A stretch of 64,000 nt of DNA from Candidatus Methylacidiphilum fumarolicum (GCF_949774925.1 NZ_OX458932.1:1240001-1304000); one strand, 5' to 3'; positions 37,247 through 46,438 are shown, counted from the first letter of the stretch. Made by a program: numbers and translations. The notes: a model not told the origin generated them from the letters alone.

Positions 37247-39396
37247 TATTTTTTTTCCTTTCTTATTTCAGTATGTTCAGTATGCGGGGTTTGCTCCGTA
37301 AGGGATTGAATCTTAGCTGCACACAGCTTGAATGAAGGCATTTTGGAAAGTGGATCAAAATGAGATATAGTCAGCGCATTGGCTTCTGCCTGTGCGTTGG
37401 AATAAAATGGGATAAAAAGAGTATCGAGCCGTAGGTTGGGAGAAAACTTCGCTTTGAAGTATCCTTTACCTCTTTTTGTTTCCACTAAGACATATTGACC
37501 ATCCTTAATTCCAAAATGACGAGCAACGGCTGGGTTTATCTCAACGATAACAGAAGGTTCCTTTTCTTGGAGTTTTTGAATAAGCCGGGTCTGAACCCCT
37601 GTTTGGTAATGATGTAAGGTTCTTCCTGTTGTTAGGTAGAAAGGATATTCGATATTTGGTTCTTCAGGAGAAGCGGTGGGATAAACGGGATGAAATTTTG
37701 CTTTCCCCTTATCTGTAGGGAATCTTTTGGTAAGGAAGATATCTTTTTGACCTTTGCTTAGGAAAGAATGGCACGGCCAATAAAGCTCTTCTCCTCTAGA
37801 AAGCCTTTGGTAGGTAATGGCAGAATAATCTGCAGCTGCTCCAGCGGTAGCTCTTCGAAGTTCTTCAAAGATGGCTTGTGGATCTGAAGAAAACCTTAAT
37901 CCATAGCCAAACTTTTCAGCTAGTAAGTGAATGATTTCAAGGTCTGTTTTAACGTTTTTCGGAGGATCTAAGATTTTTGGTCTGAGCAAAACACGGCCTT
38001 CGAGATTGGTGACTGTACCTGTTTCTTCAGCCCAAATCGCTGTGGGCAAAACAACATCAGCCATCGCTGCCGTTTCGGAAAGGAAAGGATCACATACAAG
38101 GAGAAATTCCAACTGTGGGAAAAGCCGCTTGAGCTTTGAATTATTTGGAGAAGATACAATAGGATTGGCTCCAAAGACGAGCATTGCTTTAATACCCTGA
38201 GGCTTTTCAAGGGACTCAAAAATTTCGGTTACACTTTTGTCAGAGGATGGCAGATCCTTTTCATCGATTTGCCAGAGACTAGCGATATAGTTCCTGTCGA
38301 AAGAATCAAGATTGCTTCGAGCGCCTGGAAGTTGATCAGGTTTGAGCCCTAATTCTCTGGCTCCTTGCCCATTGCCTTGACCAGTCAAAGTCCCAAATCC
38401 AGAATTTACCTTTCCTACAATCCCAAGAGCTAGGGAAAGGTTGATAAAGGAAAGAACATTAAAAACCCCTTGGGTTTGCTGTTCACAACCTCTACCAGTA
38501 AGAATGACAATGTTCTTTTCAGTTCCTAAAAGTTCAGCTACCCTGAATAGCTCTCTTTGAGAAATACCCGTCAGAGTTTCAACTTTGGCAGGCCAAAAAG
38601 AAGAAACAGAGTTGAGGATCTTTTCAAATCCAGAAGTGTAATTACGAACAAAATAGTGATCGATCTTGTTCTTTTGGATCAACAGATAGAGCAAACCATT
38701 GGCCAAGATTCCATCGGTTCCGGGTTTTATTTGCAGATGCACATCAGCATAGGTAGCTGTTGGGGTAGGCCTTGGATCAATAGCTATGATTTTTTTGTTC
38801 CTTTTTTTCAAGCAGTCAAAATGGCTCCGAATGGGAGGCATGGTTTCCAGTGGATTTGTTCCAACGAGCAAGAGCAAATCAGTATGGGCAATATAGTCGA
38901 TGGGAAAGGGTAGCCCTCTATCTATTCCCAAAGCCATTTCAAGAGCTTTAGATGCCGAAGCCATGCAATATCTTCCGTTGTAATCGATTGCTGAAGTTTG
39001 CAAGGCAACACGGGCAAATTTTCCAAGGAGATAAGCTTTTTCATTGGTTAAACTACCGCTCCCATAAACGAATATAGAACTATTTCCCCAACGAGATCGA
39101 ATCTGGGAGATCTTGTCCACTGTAAAAGAAATAGCCTCTTCCCAATTAGATTCCCTGAAGGCATTATCTTTTTTGTATCGGATAAGTGGGTTAAGAACTC
39201 TTTTAGGATGTCCAATTAAGGCAGCGGCATGCCATCCTTTAATGCAAATTTCTCCTTTATTTGTAGTAAACTCTCTTGGTTCTACCCTGAACCCATGGCT
39301 ATCTTGGACAACCCATATGGCACATTGATAACTACAAAAGGGACAATGCGTTGGATATTTTGCATAGATTCTATCTTTTATATGCTTTTCTATCAT
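37246..39396 (-). CDS. nasA: Assimilatory nitrate reductase catalytic subunit
   Basis: A 716-residue molybdopterin oxidoreductase. The N-terminal [4Fe-4S] ligands are Cys18, Cys21, Cys25 and Cys51; the Mo ligand is Cys144 in GRYCMASAS, as in NapA/NasA enzymes. It has no twin-arginine signal, which places it in the cytoplasm. The C-terminal molybdopterin-binding domain is complete, with no fused flavodoxin or BFD domain, so electrons come from a separate donor such as ferredoxin or NirB. It is the first gene of the nas operon on the minus strand. Confidence 0.93.
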   Translation of the reverse strand: MIEKHIKDRIYAKYPTHCPFCSYQCAIWVVQDSHGFRVEPREFTTNKGEICIKGWHAAALIGHPKRVLNPLIRYKKDNAFRESNWEEAISFTVDKISQIRSRWGNSSIFVYGSGSLTNEKAYLLGKFARVALQTSAIDYNGRYCMASASKALEMALGIDRGLPFPIDYIAHTDLLLLVGTNPLETMPPIRSHFDCLKKRNKKIIAIDPRPTPTATYADVHLQIKPGTDGILANGLLYLLIQKNKIDHYFVRNYTSGFEKILNSVSSFWPAKVETLTGISQRELFRVAELLGTEKNIVILTGRGCEQQTQGVFNVLSFINLSLALGIVGKVNSGFGTLTGQGNGQGARELGLKPDQLPGARSNLDSFDRNYIASLWQIDEKDLPSSDKSVTEIFESLEKPQGIKAMLVFGANPIVSSPNNSKLKRLFPQLEFLLVCDPFLSETAAMADVVLPTAIWAEETGTVTNLEGRVLLRPKILDPPKNVKTDLEIIHLLAEKFGYGLRFSSDPQAIFEELRRATAGAAADYSAITYQRLSRGEELYWPCHSFLSKGQKDIFLTKRFPTDKGKAKFHPVYPTASPEEPNIEYPFYLTTGRTLHHYQTGVQTRLIQKLQEKEPSVIVEINPAVARHFGIKDGQYVLVETKRGKGYFKAKFSPNLRLDTLFIPFYSNAQAEANALTISHFDPLSKMPSFKLCAAKIQSLTEQTPHTEHTEIRKEKK

Positions 39397-39827
39397 ATTT
39401 CTTTTGAAATATAAAAAGCAATAAGTGTTCTTTCTTAATCAAATTATTCAAAATTATCCATGAAACCTTTGCATTATACGTATTATAAAAATGCATAATA
39501 TACTCTTTATATATGTTATATTTTTATAACATGTGGATCTCTTAGAGCTTGGCCGTTTCGTATAGTTTTCTAGTGGAGATTGCTATGGGGTCTTGGTAGT
39601 TTTTGATTGAATAGAGGGAGGATGAGTGGAGAGAGACAATGTTGCCTTTAAAGCTGGATGGGTTATAGGAAAGTTATAGTCTTAATGAAAAGGGATAAGA
39701 TTCCATCAAAGAATGGAATATGATCTTAGAAAAAAATCTTTAAAAAAATTCTCGGCTAATTTATCTTGATTCAAACTATTAGCGTTCTTCCTATTGGCAG
39801 CCATAGTTCTCTTTTTTCTAGAATAGT
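39397..39827. promoter_or_regulatory. Leader/promoter region of the nitrate operon
   Basis: About 430 bases upstream of nasA and downstream of the NasS-like gene. It holds a palindrome at 39513-39532 (separate entry) and, near 39690-39720, a weak hairpin built on TTCCAT/ATGGAA. The A+T-rich part close to nasA probably holds the promoter. No gene is credible. Confidence 0.5.
39513..39532. promoter_or_regulatory. Palindrome upstream of nasA (possible operator)
   Basis: The 8-bp arms ATGTTATA and TATAACAT are perfect and separated by TTTT. The site is about 115 bases upstream of the nasA start. It could bind the LysR regulator or another dimeric factor. Confidence 0.5.
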
Positions 39828-40910
39828 TTAAATGGAAATGGGAAGGGTATTTGCTTTTTGTTGAGCCACTATTTTTTCGGCTTGCTTATAAATTTCAGTA
39901 TCAAAAAACGATCTGTTTTTTCTTTCTTCTCTCTTTAATAATCCAGCATCCACCATTTCATTAACAATCCATTGTTCCTTTTCTTTTGAGGGGCTATTGG
40001 CATTACCTTGACTAAAGACATGAAATGCCTGTCCTGGAATAAAGATGTTTTTTCCCATTCGGAAAGGTCCGATAAGGCTATGTTGAAGCACCTCTAGAGG
40101 CTGAGCAATCCATCCCCCATAGTGCAGCATTTCGGCCAAAGCTTGCCTGTTAAGAGGGCTGTCTGCCCATTGGCAAGCTTCTATAAGACAGCCAACAATC
40201 CGTATATGTTCTTCCCTTTTTCTTTCTTTGTACTTTGCATTTGCAAGCAACACTTTTTCGGGATGTCTAGGGGCTAGGTCAAGACTTGTAGCCACACAAT
40301 AACCCGTTTTTTCGAACAGTGAAACAGAATTCCATGGTTCCCCAACACAAAAGCCATCAATAAACCCTTCTTTGAGGTGAATAGGCATTTGAGGAGGAGG
40401 CAAGGGAACAAAGCGAATATCTTTTTGTGGATTTAGGCCTATCTTTTGAAGCCATCGGCGAAGGAGAAAATAGTGGCTAGAAAACGTGGAGGCTACACCG
40501 AAAAGGAGAGGAAGGCCGCTGGTAGCTTTTAAAATCCTTCCATAGTTTTCAAGAGATTCATTTTCTAAGATCGAGCTATATTTTTTGGAAAGAGTGATCG
40601 CATTGCCATTAAGATTCAAAACAAAGGCTGTTGAGCATCGACAGGGAATCGATTTTAAACCATAGTTCAAGACGAGGGGTAGACCACAGACGGCTTGAGC
40701 AAAATCTAGCTCTTCATAGACAATCTTCCCTCGGATCGTTGCCCAGCCAGGCTCAGGACTAAGTTGAACGTCAAAACCCCACTTTTTAAATAATCCCATT
40801 TCTAAAGCTACGACCAACGGAGCACAATCGATTAAAGGAATGTAACCAACGGTTATTTTAGATCCTATTCTCAAGGTTCTACCTCCTTGTGTTACTTCCC
40901 CCCTCTTCAT
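39828..40910 (-). CDS. Cytoplasmic nitrate-binding protein, NasS/NrtA-like
   Basis: A 360-residue periplasmic-binding-protein fold related to NrtA/CmpA. The typical start TVGYIPLIDCAPLVVALEMGLF, the PGWATIRGKI loop and GFIDGFCVGEPWNSVS are present. It lacks any signal peptide or lipobox: the N-terminus is MKRGEVTQGGRTLRIG. No ABC permease or ATPase genes adjoin. A soluble cytoplasmic form fits a sensor like NasS, which binds nitrate/nitrite and controls the antiterminator NasT; no nasT gene is seen here. It lies upstream of nasA on the same strand and divergent from the LysR gene. Confidence 0.82.
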   Translation of the reverse strand: MKRGEVTQGGRTLRIGSKITVGYIPLIDCAPLVVALEMGLFKKWGFDVQLSPEPGWATIRGKIVYEELDFAQAVCGLPLVLNYGLKSIPCRCSTAFVLNLNGNAITLSKKYSSILENESLENYGRILKATSGLPLLFGVASTFSSHYFLLRRWLQKIGLNPQKDIRFVPLPPPQMPIHLKEGFIDGFCVGEPWNSVSLFEKTGYCVATSLDLAPRHPEKVLLANAKYKERKREEHIRIVGCLIEACQWADSPLNRQALAEMLHYGGWIAQPLEVLQHSLIGPFRMGKNIFIPGQAFHVFSQGNANSPSKEKEQWIVNEMVDAGLLKREERKNRSFFDTEIYKQAEKIVAQQKANTLPISI

Positions 40911-41008
40911 ACTTTGTCTCTTTTCTCAAGCAGTTAGGATGCCAAATAGGGAGACAAATTTATATTGAATAATATGTATAAATAGAATAGGATTTATAAA
41001 ATAAATGT
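40911..41008. promoter_or_regulatory. Divergent promoter between the NasS-like gene and the LysR regulator
   Basis: 98 AT-rich bases between the two starts, the normal location for LysR autoregulatory sites. The TATATTGAATAATATG stretch contains partial dyad symmetry. No binding site can be assigned with confidence. Confidence 0.45.
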
Positions 41009-41932
41009 ATGGCTTATCCAATCGATAGTCGTGCTCTTTACATTTTTGTCAATACCGCTGAATCCGAAAGCTTTTCTCAGGCCGCAAAATCATTGCATTT
41101 GAGTCAGCCGGCTGTGAGCCGAACAATTCAATCGTTAGAAGAAGAATTAGGATGTAGACTTTTTGATAGGGAAGGAAAGAATCCATCGCTTACGGCGATC
41201 GGTAGAGAATTTTTAATCTTGGCAAAAGAAATATTGGCAGGAATGGAAAAAGCAAGAATTGATATAGAAAATCTTAAAAGGGAGGGACCCAAAAAAATTG
41301 TTTTTTCAACAAGCTCGCTCAGCTGTCAATACTTCATTCCACAGCTTTACAGAGAATTCCAAGAAAGTTTTCCAGACTGTCTTTTTTCAATCATTCCAGC
41401 CGATTCTCCTTTGGCGATCGAATTGGTCGAACAAAAAAAAGTAGATTTCGCCCTTTCCATTAAGCCAATAGTTCCCTTTGATGGATTGGCTATGCTAGAA
41501 CTTTTCCAGGATGAAATCCTTTTTTTAGTTAGCTCTTTTCATCCCCTGACTCGAAAAAAGGACATTTCTAAAAAGGAGATAGAAACTGCTCATTACTTGA
41601 TAAAAAATAAGAACGATACTACTTTTCATATAGTAGAGAGGGCATTTGCTGAACAATCTTTGTATCCAAAAAATTTCATCGAATTAGCTGAAACTGGCTC
41701 CATTAAAGAGATGGTCAAAATGGGTCTTGGGATTGGCATTTTACCAGGTTGGATTGTCAAAGAAGAACTAAAAAAGGGCAAGCTTCTCTCTCTTTCTTTA
41801 ATTGCTAGGCCTATTATCAGAAAATGGGTTTTCGTATATAGAATGGGAAGAAAACTTAGCCTTTTAGAAACCACTTTTTTAGAGCTGTGTAAACAATTCT
41901 TCCTAAAAAGTAAGCTGAATAAAGTTGGTTGA
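41009..41932 (+). CDS. LysR-family transcriptional regulator
   Basis: A 307-residue regulator with an N-terminal winged helix (about residues 8-66; FSQAAKSLHLSQPAVSRTIQSLE is the recognition region) and a C-terminal effector domain. The helix matches the CysB/Cbl/NdhR type in general. It is divergent from the NasS-like gene and close to the nas operon, so nitrogen control of these genes is the likeliest role. The effector is unknown. Confidence 0.88.
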   Translation: MAYPIDSRALYIFVNTAESESFSQAAKSLHLSQPAVSRTIQSLEEELGCRLFDREGKNPSLTAIGREFLILAKEILAGMEKARIDIENLKREGPKKIVFSTSSLSCQYFIPQLYREFQESFPDCLFSIIPADSPLAIELVEQKKVDFALSIKPIVPFDGLAMLELFQDEILFLVSSFHPLTRKKDISKKEIETAHYLIKNKNDTTFHIVERAFAEQSLYPKNFIELAETGSIKEMVKMGLGIGILPGWIVKEELKKGKLLSLSLIARPIIRKWVFVYRMGRKLSLLETTFLELCKQFFLKSKLNKVG

Positions 41933-42011
41933 TCTCCTTTTTTCTTTTACTCTTCTCTAAAACTAAAAGATCTTTTTCATAAAATTCATAAAAAAATCAA
42001 AGGAGCAGTCT

Positions 42012-42854
42012 ATGAATCTTGCTAATGAAAAAAACGAGCGGGCATTCGACTTCATTCCTCTCAATGAAAGAGAACAGAAACCTAGAAAAATTGGCCTTAC
42101 TGAAATCCGAGGCCCATATTACACCCCTGTTGGTAGGCACTATCTAGAAGATTTATTCGACACAATGGGTAACTATATTGATATTCTTAAGTTTGCTGGA
42201 GGCTCTTTTACATTGATGCCTAAAAGAGCCCTTAAAGACATCATAAACCTTTGCCATAGCCACAATGTCTTGGTATCCACGGGAGGATTCATCGAAAGAG
42301 TATTGACGATGGGGTCAGAATTGATTGATAAATATTTGAACGAATGCAAATCGATCGGTTTTGATATTGTTGAGGTTTCTGCTGGCTTTGTTACCGTTCC
42401 TTTTGATGATTTGCTTCGGCTCGTTGAAAAAGTGCAAAAAATGGGGTTAAAAGCAAAACCTGAGGTAGGGGTACAATTTGGAGCCGGCGGGGCTACTAAA
42501 GCTGAAGAACTAGAGGCAGAAGGAACAAAAAGTACAAAATGGGCGATCAAACAGGCAAAAAGTTTTCTAGAGGCCGGAGCCTATCTGATAATGGTAGAAT
42601 CAGAAGGGATCACTGAAAATGTTGCTGTGTGGAAAAGGGAGATTATAGCGGAGTTTATTGATCAACTAGGATTGGAAACATTAATGTTCGAAGCAGCTGA
42701 TCCAGAGGTATTTTCTTGGTATATTAAAGATTATGGTCCGGAGGTGAATCTTTTTGTCGATCACAGTCAGATTGTTCAATTGGAATGTTTACGATCAGGG
42801 ATTTGGGGAACGAAAAGCACTTGGGGTAGAGTAGTGACATATAAAAAACCATAA
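42012..42854 (+). CDS. comA: ComA-family phosphosulfolactate synthase
   Basis: A 280-residue TIM-barrel enzyme of the ComA family, which joins sulfite to phosphoenolpyruvate to make phosphosulfolactate. Matching segments are GLTEIRGPYYTPVG, DILKFAGGSFTLMP, VSTGGFIERVL, KPEVGVQFGAGG and EAADPEVFSWYI. The start has AAAGGAGC nine bases upstream. The pathway leads to coenzyme M in methanogens or to sulfolactate in some bacteria. No comB or comC is visible nearby, so the product is uncertain. It is the only gene on its strand here. Confidence 0.84.
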   Translation: MNLANEKNERAFDFIPLNEREQKPRKIGLTEIRGPYYTPVGRHYLEDLFDTMGNYIDILKFAGGSFTLMPKRALKDIINLCHSHNVLVSTGGFIERVLTMGSELIDKYLNECKSIGFDIVEVSAGFVTVPFDDLLRLVEKVQKMGLKAKPEVGVQFGAGGATKAEELEAEGTKSTKWAIKQAKSFLEAGAYLIMVESEGITENVAVWKREIIAEFIDQLGLETLMFEAADPEVFSWYIKDYGPEVNLFVDHSQIVQLECLRSGIWGTKSTWGRVVTYKKP

Positions 42855-42931
42855 AAAAAATCAAAAAACTATTTTTTAGGATAGCTGACCGTGTTTCTGG
42901 AATCGCCTATTGGTATACAAATGAAAAGAAT

Positions 42932-43435
42932 TTAGTCGTGAGAAGTTCTTGGCGGTTCAACGGTTACTAAAGTGATGATGAAGTTTTTTTCTGAATTTTG
43001 GACAATGGCAGCGACTTTTGCGGGAGTTGTCGCAGGTATGGAGAATGTTGCTGGAGCTTTTTTAATGAGGTTACTTAGTGATTTTTTAGGACTGACAATT
43101 AAAACAAATGTTTTTGTTCCCTTCATACTTTGATTTGAATGAACTTTAGGAGTTTCTTCTAATGTTTGGAATTTAGATCGTAAGGGAATCGCTTCGATGA
43201 CTTCAGGAGCAATGACTGATTTAAAGGCAAATTCTCCATAAGACCAAAGGTTCTCACGGAGTTCCCCTTGGATATCAGCCAGTTTTGGGATTTCTTCAAT
43301 TGGAACTAAGTGGGAGTTTTCTTTACTAAAGCCAAGTCTTTGATATTCTTTCAGAGCCGTATTTTTCTCTGTCGCATAAGAAAAAGAGAAGAAGAAAAAA
43401 AATATCCAAACAAAGGATAAGACTACATGTTTCAT
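42932..43435 (-). CDS. Small exported protein A of the TonB-linked trio
   Basis: A 167-residue exported protein with a signal peptide (about residues 1-20). Its mature part resembles the upstream neighbour at 43439-44029: both contain a NLWxYGxF segment, a VLIV strand and a C-terminal run ending in a VxPPxxS-like pattern. No family is recognised. The stop of the upstream gene lies three bases before its start, so the three genes including the TonB-like one form an operon. A periplasmic or outer-membrane role is likely; the function is unknown. Confidence 0.6.
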   Translation of the reverse strand: MKHVVLSFVWIFFFFFSFSYATEKNTALKEYQRLGFSKENSHLVPIEEIPKLADIQGELRENLWSYGEFAFKSVIAPEVIEAIPLRSKFQTLEETPKVHSNQSMKGTKTFVLIVSPKKSLSNLIKKAPATFSIPATTPAKVAAIVQNSEKNFIITLVTVEPPRTSHD

Positions 43436-43438
43436 CGT

Positions 43439-44029
43439 TTATTCCTGGGATAATATCTGAGGAGGGGAAATCATTTCTAACTCCATAAGATGATATCCGG
43501 CATCCGTTTTCATATTTACAAGGACCCTTGCAGGAGCCTCTGGAGAAATATAAAGAATGGAATTCTTTTTGATTGGAGGGCAGCTCGAATGAACGACTAG
43601 AATCACATGATCGAGATGCTTGCTGCTGAAAAATGCTGGAACGCCTATCAATGGCCAAAAAATGATACCTGCACCCACAGCCATCCCAGAAGAACTGGCA
43701 ATTCTCTTAGTCTTATCTCCAGCTATTAAACATACAATTAAACCATCCTGTGGACTACTTTGTGCTTCAAACTTTCCATAGACCCAAAGATTGGAAGGAC
43801 ATATCCCTCTTTTTTGTATCGCTGCCGAGCGAAGGCGTTGAACTTTAAATAGTTCTTTTTTATTTTCAGTCACATAGCCAGTCTCTCCCTTTTTTTCGGT
43901 TATCTTCTTTAGAGTACCCTTCTTGTTTATCTCCTGATTGTCAGCGAAGGCTAGGGAAGAAAAGATCAAAAAAAGGGTAGCAAAAGAGACGATCCAATAT
44001 TTTTGGAAAAAAGACATGAAATCTACCAA
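43439..44029 (-). CDS. Small exported protein B of the TonB-linked trio
   Basis: A 196-residue protein with an N-terminal signal (about residues 10-27), a charged lysine-rich segment, then NLWVYGKFEAQSS and a hydrophobic Gly/Ala stretch (AVGAGIIFWPLIGVPAFF) that could span or insert in a membrane. It is related to protein A downstream. It follows the TonB-like gene by 54 bases. Function unknown; position points to an envelope complex energised or organised with the TonB-like protein. Confidence 0.6.
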   Translation of the reverse strand: MVDFMSFFQKYWIVSFATLFLIFSSLAFADNQEINKKGTLKKITEKKGETGYVTENKKELFKVQRLRSAAIQKRGICPSNLWVYGKFEAQSSPQDGLIVCLIAGDKTKRIASSSGMAVGAGIIFWPLIGVPAFFSSKHLDHVILVVHSSCPPIKKNSILYISPEAPARVLVNMKTDAGYHLMELEMISPPQILSQE

Positions 44030-44083
44030 AACGGTAGCTAACTATATAAAAAAAAGAGCCCCCATCAAGATTAAAATAGATTT

Positions 44084-44761
44084 TTACTGAGGAATATAAC
44101 TTGTCTGATAGTATTTTTCATTGGATGGAAGAGGAGAATCATCCAGTTCGAACGTTACCGCTTCTTTAATGACCCGACTGACATGCAATGGAAACTTCCA
44201 ATGGGAATCTATCCAATCTTTTGCTGTTTTGTCGAGGAGGGGATATCCAGAAGAGCGAACAATTTGAGAGTTGACGATTTTTCCTTTCCGTACATCGAGC
44301 ATAATAACGACCGTTCCTTCCATATGACGAAGACGGGCTTCATATGGATAAGGGGGTGGAGAAAGAAAGGCAGTGGACAAAGAATATTGAATATACTCTT
44401 TGTTAGGCGCATGGAAAGCGCATCTTTTTGGATGAGATTGAGAAATAGCTCGAGGACTATTCAGCAGGATGTTTTTCGGTCCTTTCGGATTGGCTGGCAA
44501 CGGAGAAGGAATAGGGGGAAGGGGAGGTTTTGGTGCTTCAGCAATAGGAAGAGAAGAAGAAAAATGCTCTTGATTTGAAACAAGATCAATAAAGGAAGAA
44601 GAATCTGTTTGAGAAAAACAGCTACTTTTTTCTATTTCAGAACTTTCCTTGTTTGGAAGAGAAATCAATGCTAGCAATCCATGAACGCTGGCAGCTAAAA
44701 ACATACAAAGTAAATAAGCCAGCTTATCTTTTGAAAAATAACTAAAGGCTTTAGCAATCAT
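44084..44761 (-). CDS. TonB-like energy transducer
   Basis: A 225-residue TonB-type protein. It has an N-terminal membrane anchor (about residues 15-36), a proline-rich periplasmic linker (about 80-95, PPLPPIPSPLP) and a C-terminal TonB domain with the PPPYPYEARLRHMEGTVVIML and SGYPLLDKTAKDWI motifs. TonB passes proton-motive energy to outer-membrane receptors. No exbB or exbD is adjacent. The only TonB-dependent receptor in the window is at 30693. It heads an operon with two related exported proteins. Confidence 0.85.
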   Translation of the reverse strand: MIAKAFSYFSKDKLAYLLCMFLAASVHGLLALISLPNKESSEIEKSSCFSQTDSSSFIDLVSNQEHFSSSLPIAEAPKPPLPPIPSPLPANPKGPKNILLNSPRAISQSHPKRCAFHAPNKEYIQYSLSTAFLSPPPYPYEARLRHMEGTVVIMLDVRKGKIVNSQIVRSSGYPLLDKTAKDWIDSHWKFPLHVSRVIKEAVTFELDDSPLPSNEKYYQTSYIPQ

Positions 44762-45001
44762 TTCTTATTCTTTCGTTATTTTATTAAAGCAAGAAGTATG
44801 CCAATTTATAAGTATCTGAATACAAATGATTTATATGCTGTTTTTCTACTTGTCTTTTAATTGCCTAAGTCATGAGCTTGCCAACTGCAGAAAATGGTTT
44901 TAGGCTGTTGGAATTGGAAAAAAAATTCCGAAAGGAAAAGTTGGGAATATAAACTAGCTGACTGGTAAAGAATACTAAAGAAAGGCATTACTGGAGGACA
45001 T

Positions 45002-46438
45002 ATGATGGGTGAGCTACCTGTTTTTTGTGGCAAAGAAAAAGAGCTTAAAGAGGCAATTCAAAAACAAGAGAATATTACTTTAGAAGCCACTGGAATTGAT
45101 TTCGAGCAGATACAAAGTGCCGCATCCATTGCTCTTCATATGCATCAACCTTTAATACCTGCTGGCGGTACAGACTTAAGATCTGCTCAGATAATCAGTA
45201 ATTTGCAGTTTATGCTTGAACATTTGGGAGATGGAGATAACCATAATGCGCCTGTTTTTCAGTGGTGCTATCGACGAATGGGAGAGTTTATTCCTGAATT
45301 ACTCTCGCAAAACAAACAGCCTAGGGTGATGCTCGACTATTCGGGATGCTTGCTTTATGGCTTTGAACAAATGAGAAGCAGAGATATCCTGGATGCACTT
45401 TATACTCTTTCTAATGATCGTTCTTGTCGAAAAGCAGCAGAATTTCTCGGAACAGCCTGGGGACATGCTGTAGCTCCTTCCACTCCAATTCAGGATTTTC
45501 GTTTGCATGTTGAAGCCTGGCAACAACACTTTGGCAGTCTTTTCGGCTTTGAGGCTTTGTCTCGTGTCAGGGGTTTTTCTCCACCAGAGATGGCCCTTCC
45601 CAACCATCCTGATGTTGCCTATGCTTTTGTGAGAACATTGTTAGACTGTGGATACAAATGGGTTTTAATTCAAGAACATACAGTTGAAAGACCTGATGGT
45701 CATCCTCTGTCTTTTAAGCACATTCCTCATCGACTTATTTGTGTAAACGCCAACGGAGAAGTAGCTTCGATCATTGCTATTATAAAAACTCAGGGATCCG
45801 ATACAAAGTTAGTGGGTCAAATGCAACCATGGTATGAGGCTAAGGGACTTAACCGTATTGAATTTTGTGGCAAAGCACTCCCCCCACTCGTTACCCAAAT
45901 TGCTGATGGAGAGAATGGAGGAGTCATGATGAATGAATTTCCCTCGAAATATTTTGAAGTTATAAGAGAATCTTCTTATAGTCCTACCCCGGTTGTAAAC
46001 GTTAGCGAATATCTTGCTTATCTCGATCAGTTAGGAATAAAACAAGAAGACTATCCCCCTATTCAACCGATTCATCAACATTATCTTTTTCAAAAGTTCG
46101 AACCAGGGGATGGCACGCGAAAACTTTCCGAAACAATCGAAAAGATAAAAGAAGAAAATCCTCGCTTTTCTATGGAAGGAGGAAGTTGGACGAACAACAT
46201 TTCTTGGGTGAAAGGTTACGGAGATCTTCTTGGTCCAATGGAACGATTAAGTAGCCTTTTTTATGAAAAAGTTCTTCAAAAGGGAATTTCTTCAAATGAA
46301 GAGAAGTACAGGCAAGCATTGTTTTATCTGCTAGTGAGTGAGACAAGTTGTTTTAGATATTGGGGTACAGGACTGTGGACTGAGTTTGGAAAAGAAATTT
46401 GTAGACGAGGGATCGAATTTATAGAAAAAAATTTCTAG
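45002..46438 (+). CDS. Glycoside hydrolase family 57-like protein
   Basis: A 478-residue protein with GH57 signatures: HMHQPLIP (conserved region 1), MLDYSGCLL, GFSPPEMALP (region 3) and WVLIQEHTV with a glutamate at the nucleophile position, then ADGENGG. GH57 enzymes act on alpha-glucans (amylase, branching enzyme, 4-alpha-glucanotransferase). The protein is shorter than typical amylopullulanases, and the exact activity cannot be read. No signal peptide is seen, so a role in storage glycogen is plausible. The ATGATGG start has a TGGAGGA ribosome site. Confidence 0.82.
   Translation: MMGELPVFCGKEKELKEAIQKQENITLEATGIDFEQIQSAASIALHMHQPLIPAGGTDLRSAQIISNLQFMLEHLGDGDNHNAPVFQWCYRRMGEFIPELLSQNKQPRVMLDYSGCLLYGFEQMRSRDILDALYTLSNDRSCRKAAEFLGTAWGHAVAPSTPIQDFRLHVEAWQQHFGSLFGFEALSRVRGFSPPEMALPNHPDVAYAFVRTLLDCGYKWVLIQEHTVERPDGHPLSFKHIPHRLICVNANGEVASIIAIIKTQGSDTKLVGQMQPWYEAKGLNRIEFCGKALPPLVTQIADGENGGVMMNEFPSKYFEVIRESSYSPTPVVNVSEYLAYLDQLGIKQEDYPPIQPIHQHYLFQKFEPGDGTRKLSETIEKIKEENPRFSMEGGSWTNNISWVKGYGDLLGPMERLSSLFYEKVLQKGISSNEEKYRQALFYLLVSETSCFRYWGTGLWTEFGKEICRRGIEFIEKNF

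Noticed and set aside
39690..39720. Hairpin with a six-base loop upstream of nasA as an ANTAR (NasT) target
   Set aside because: The loop on the transcribed strand lacks the A at position 1 and G at position 4 that ANTAR proteins need, and no nasT gene is seen.
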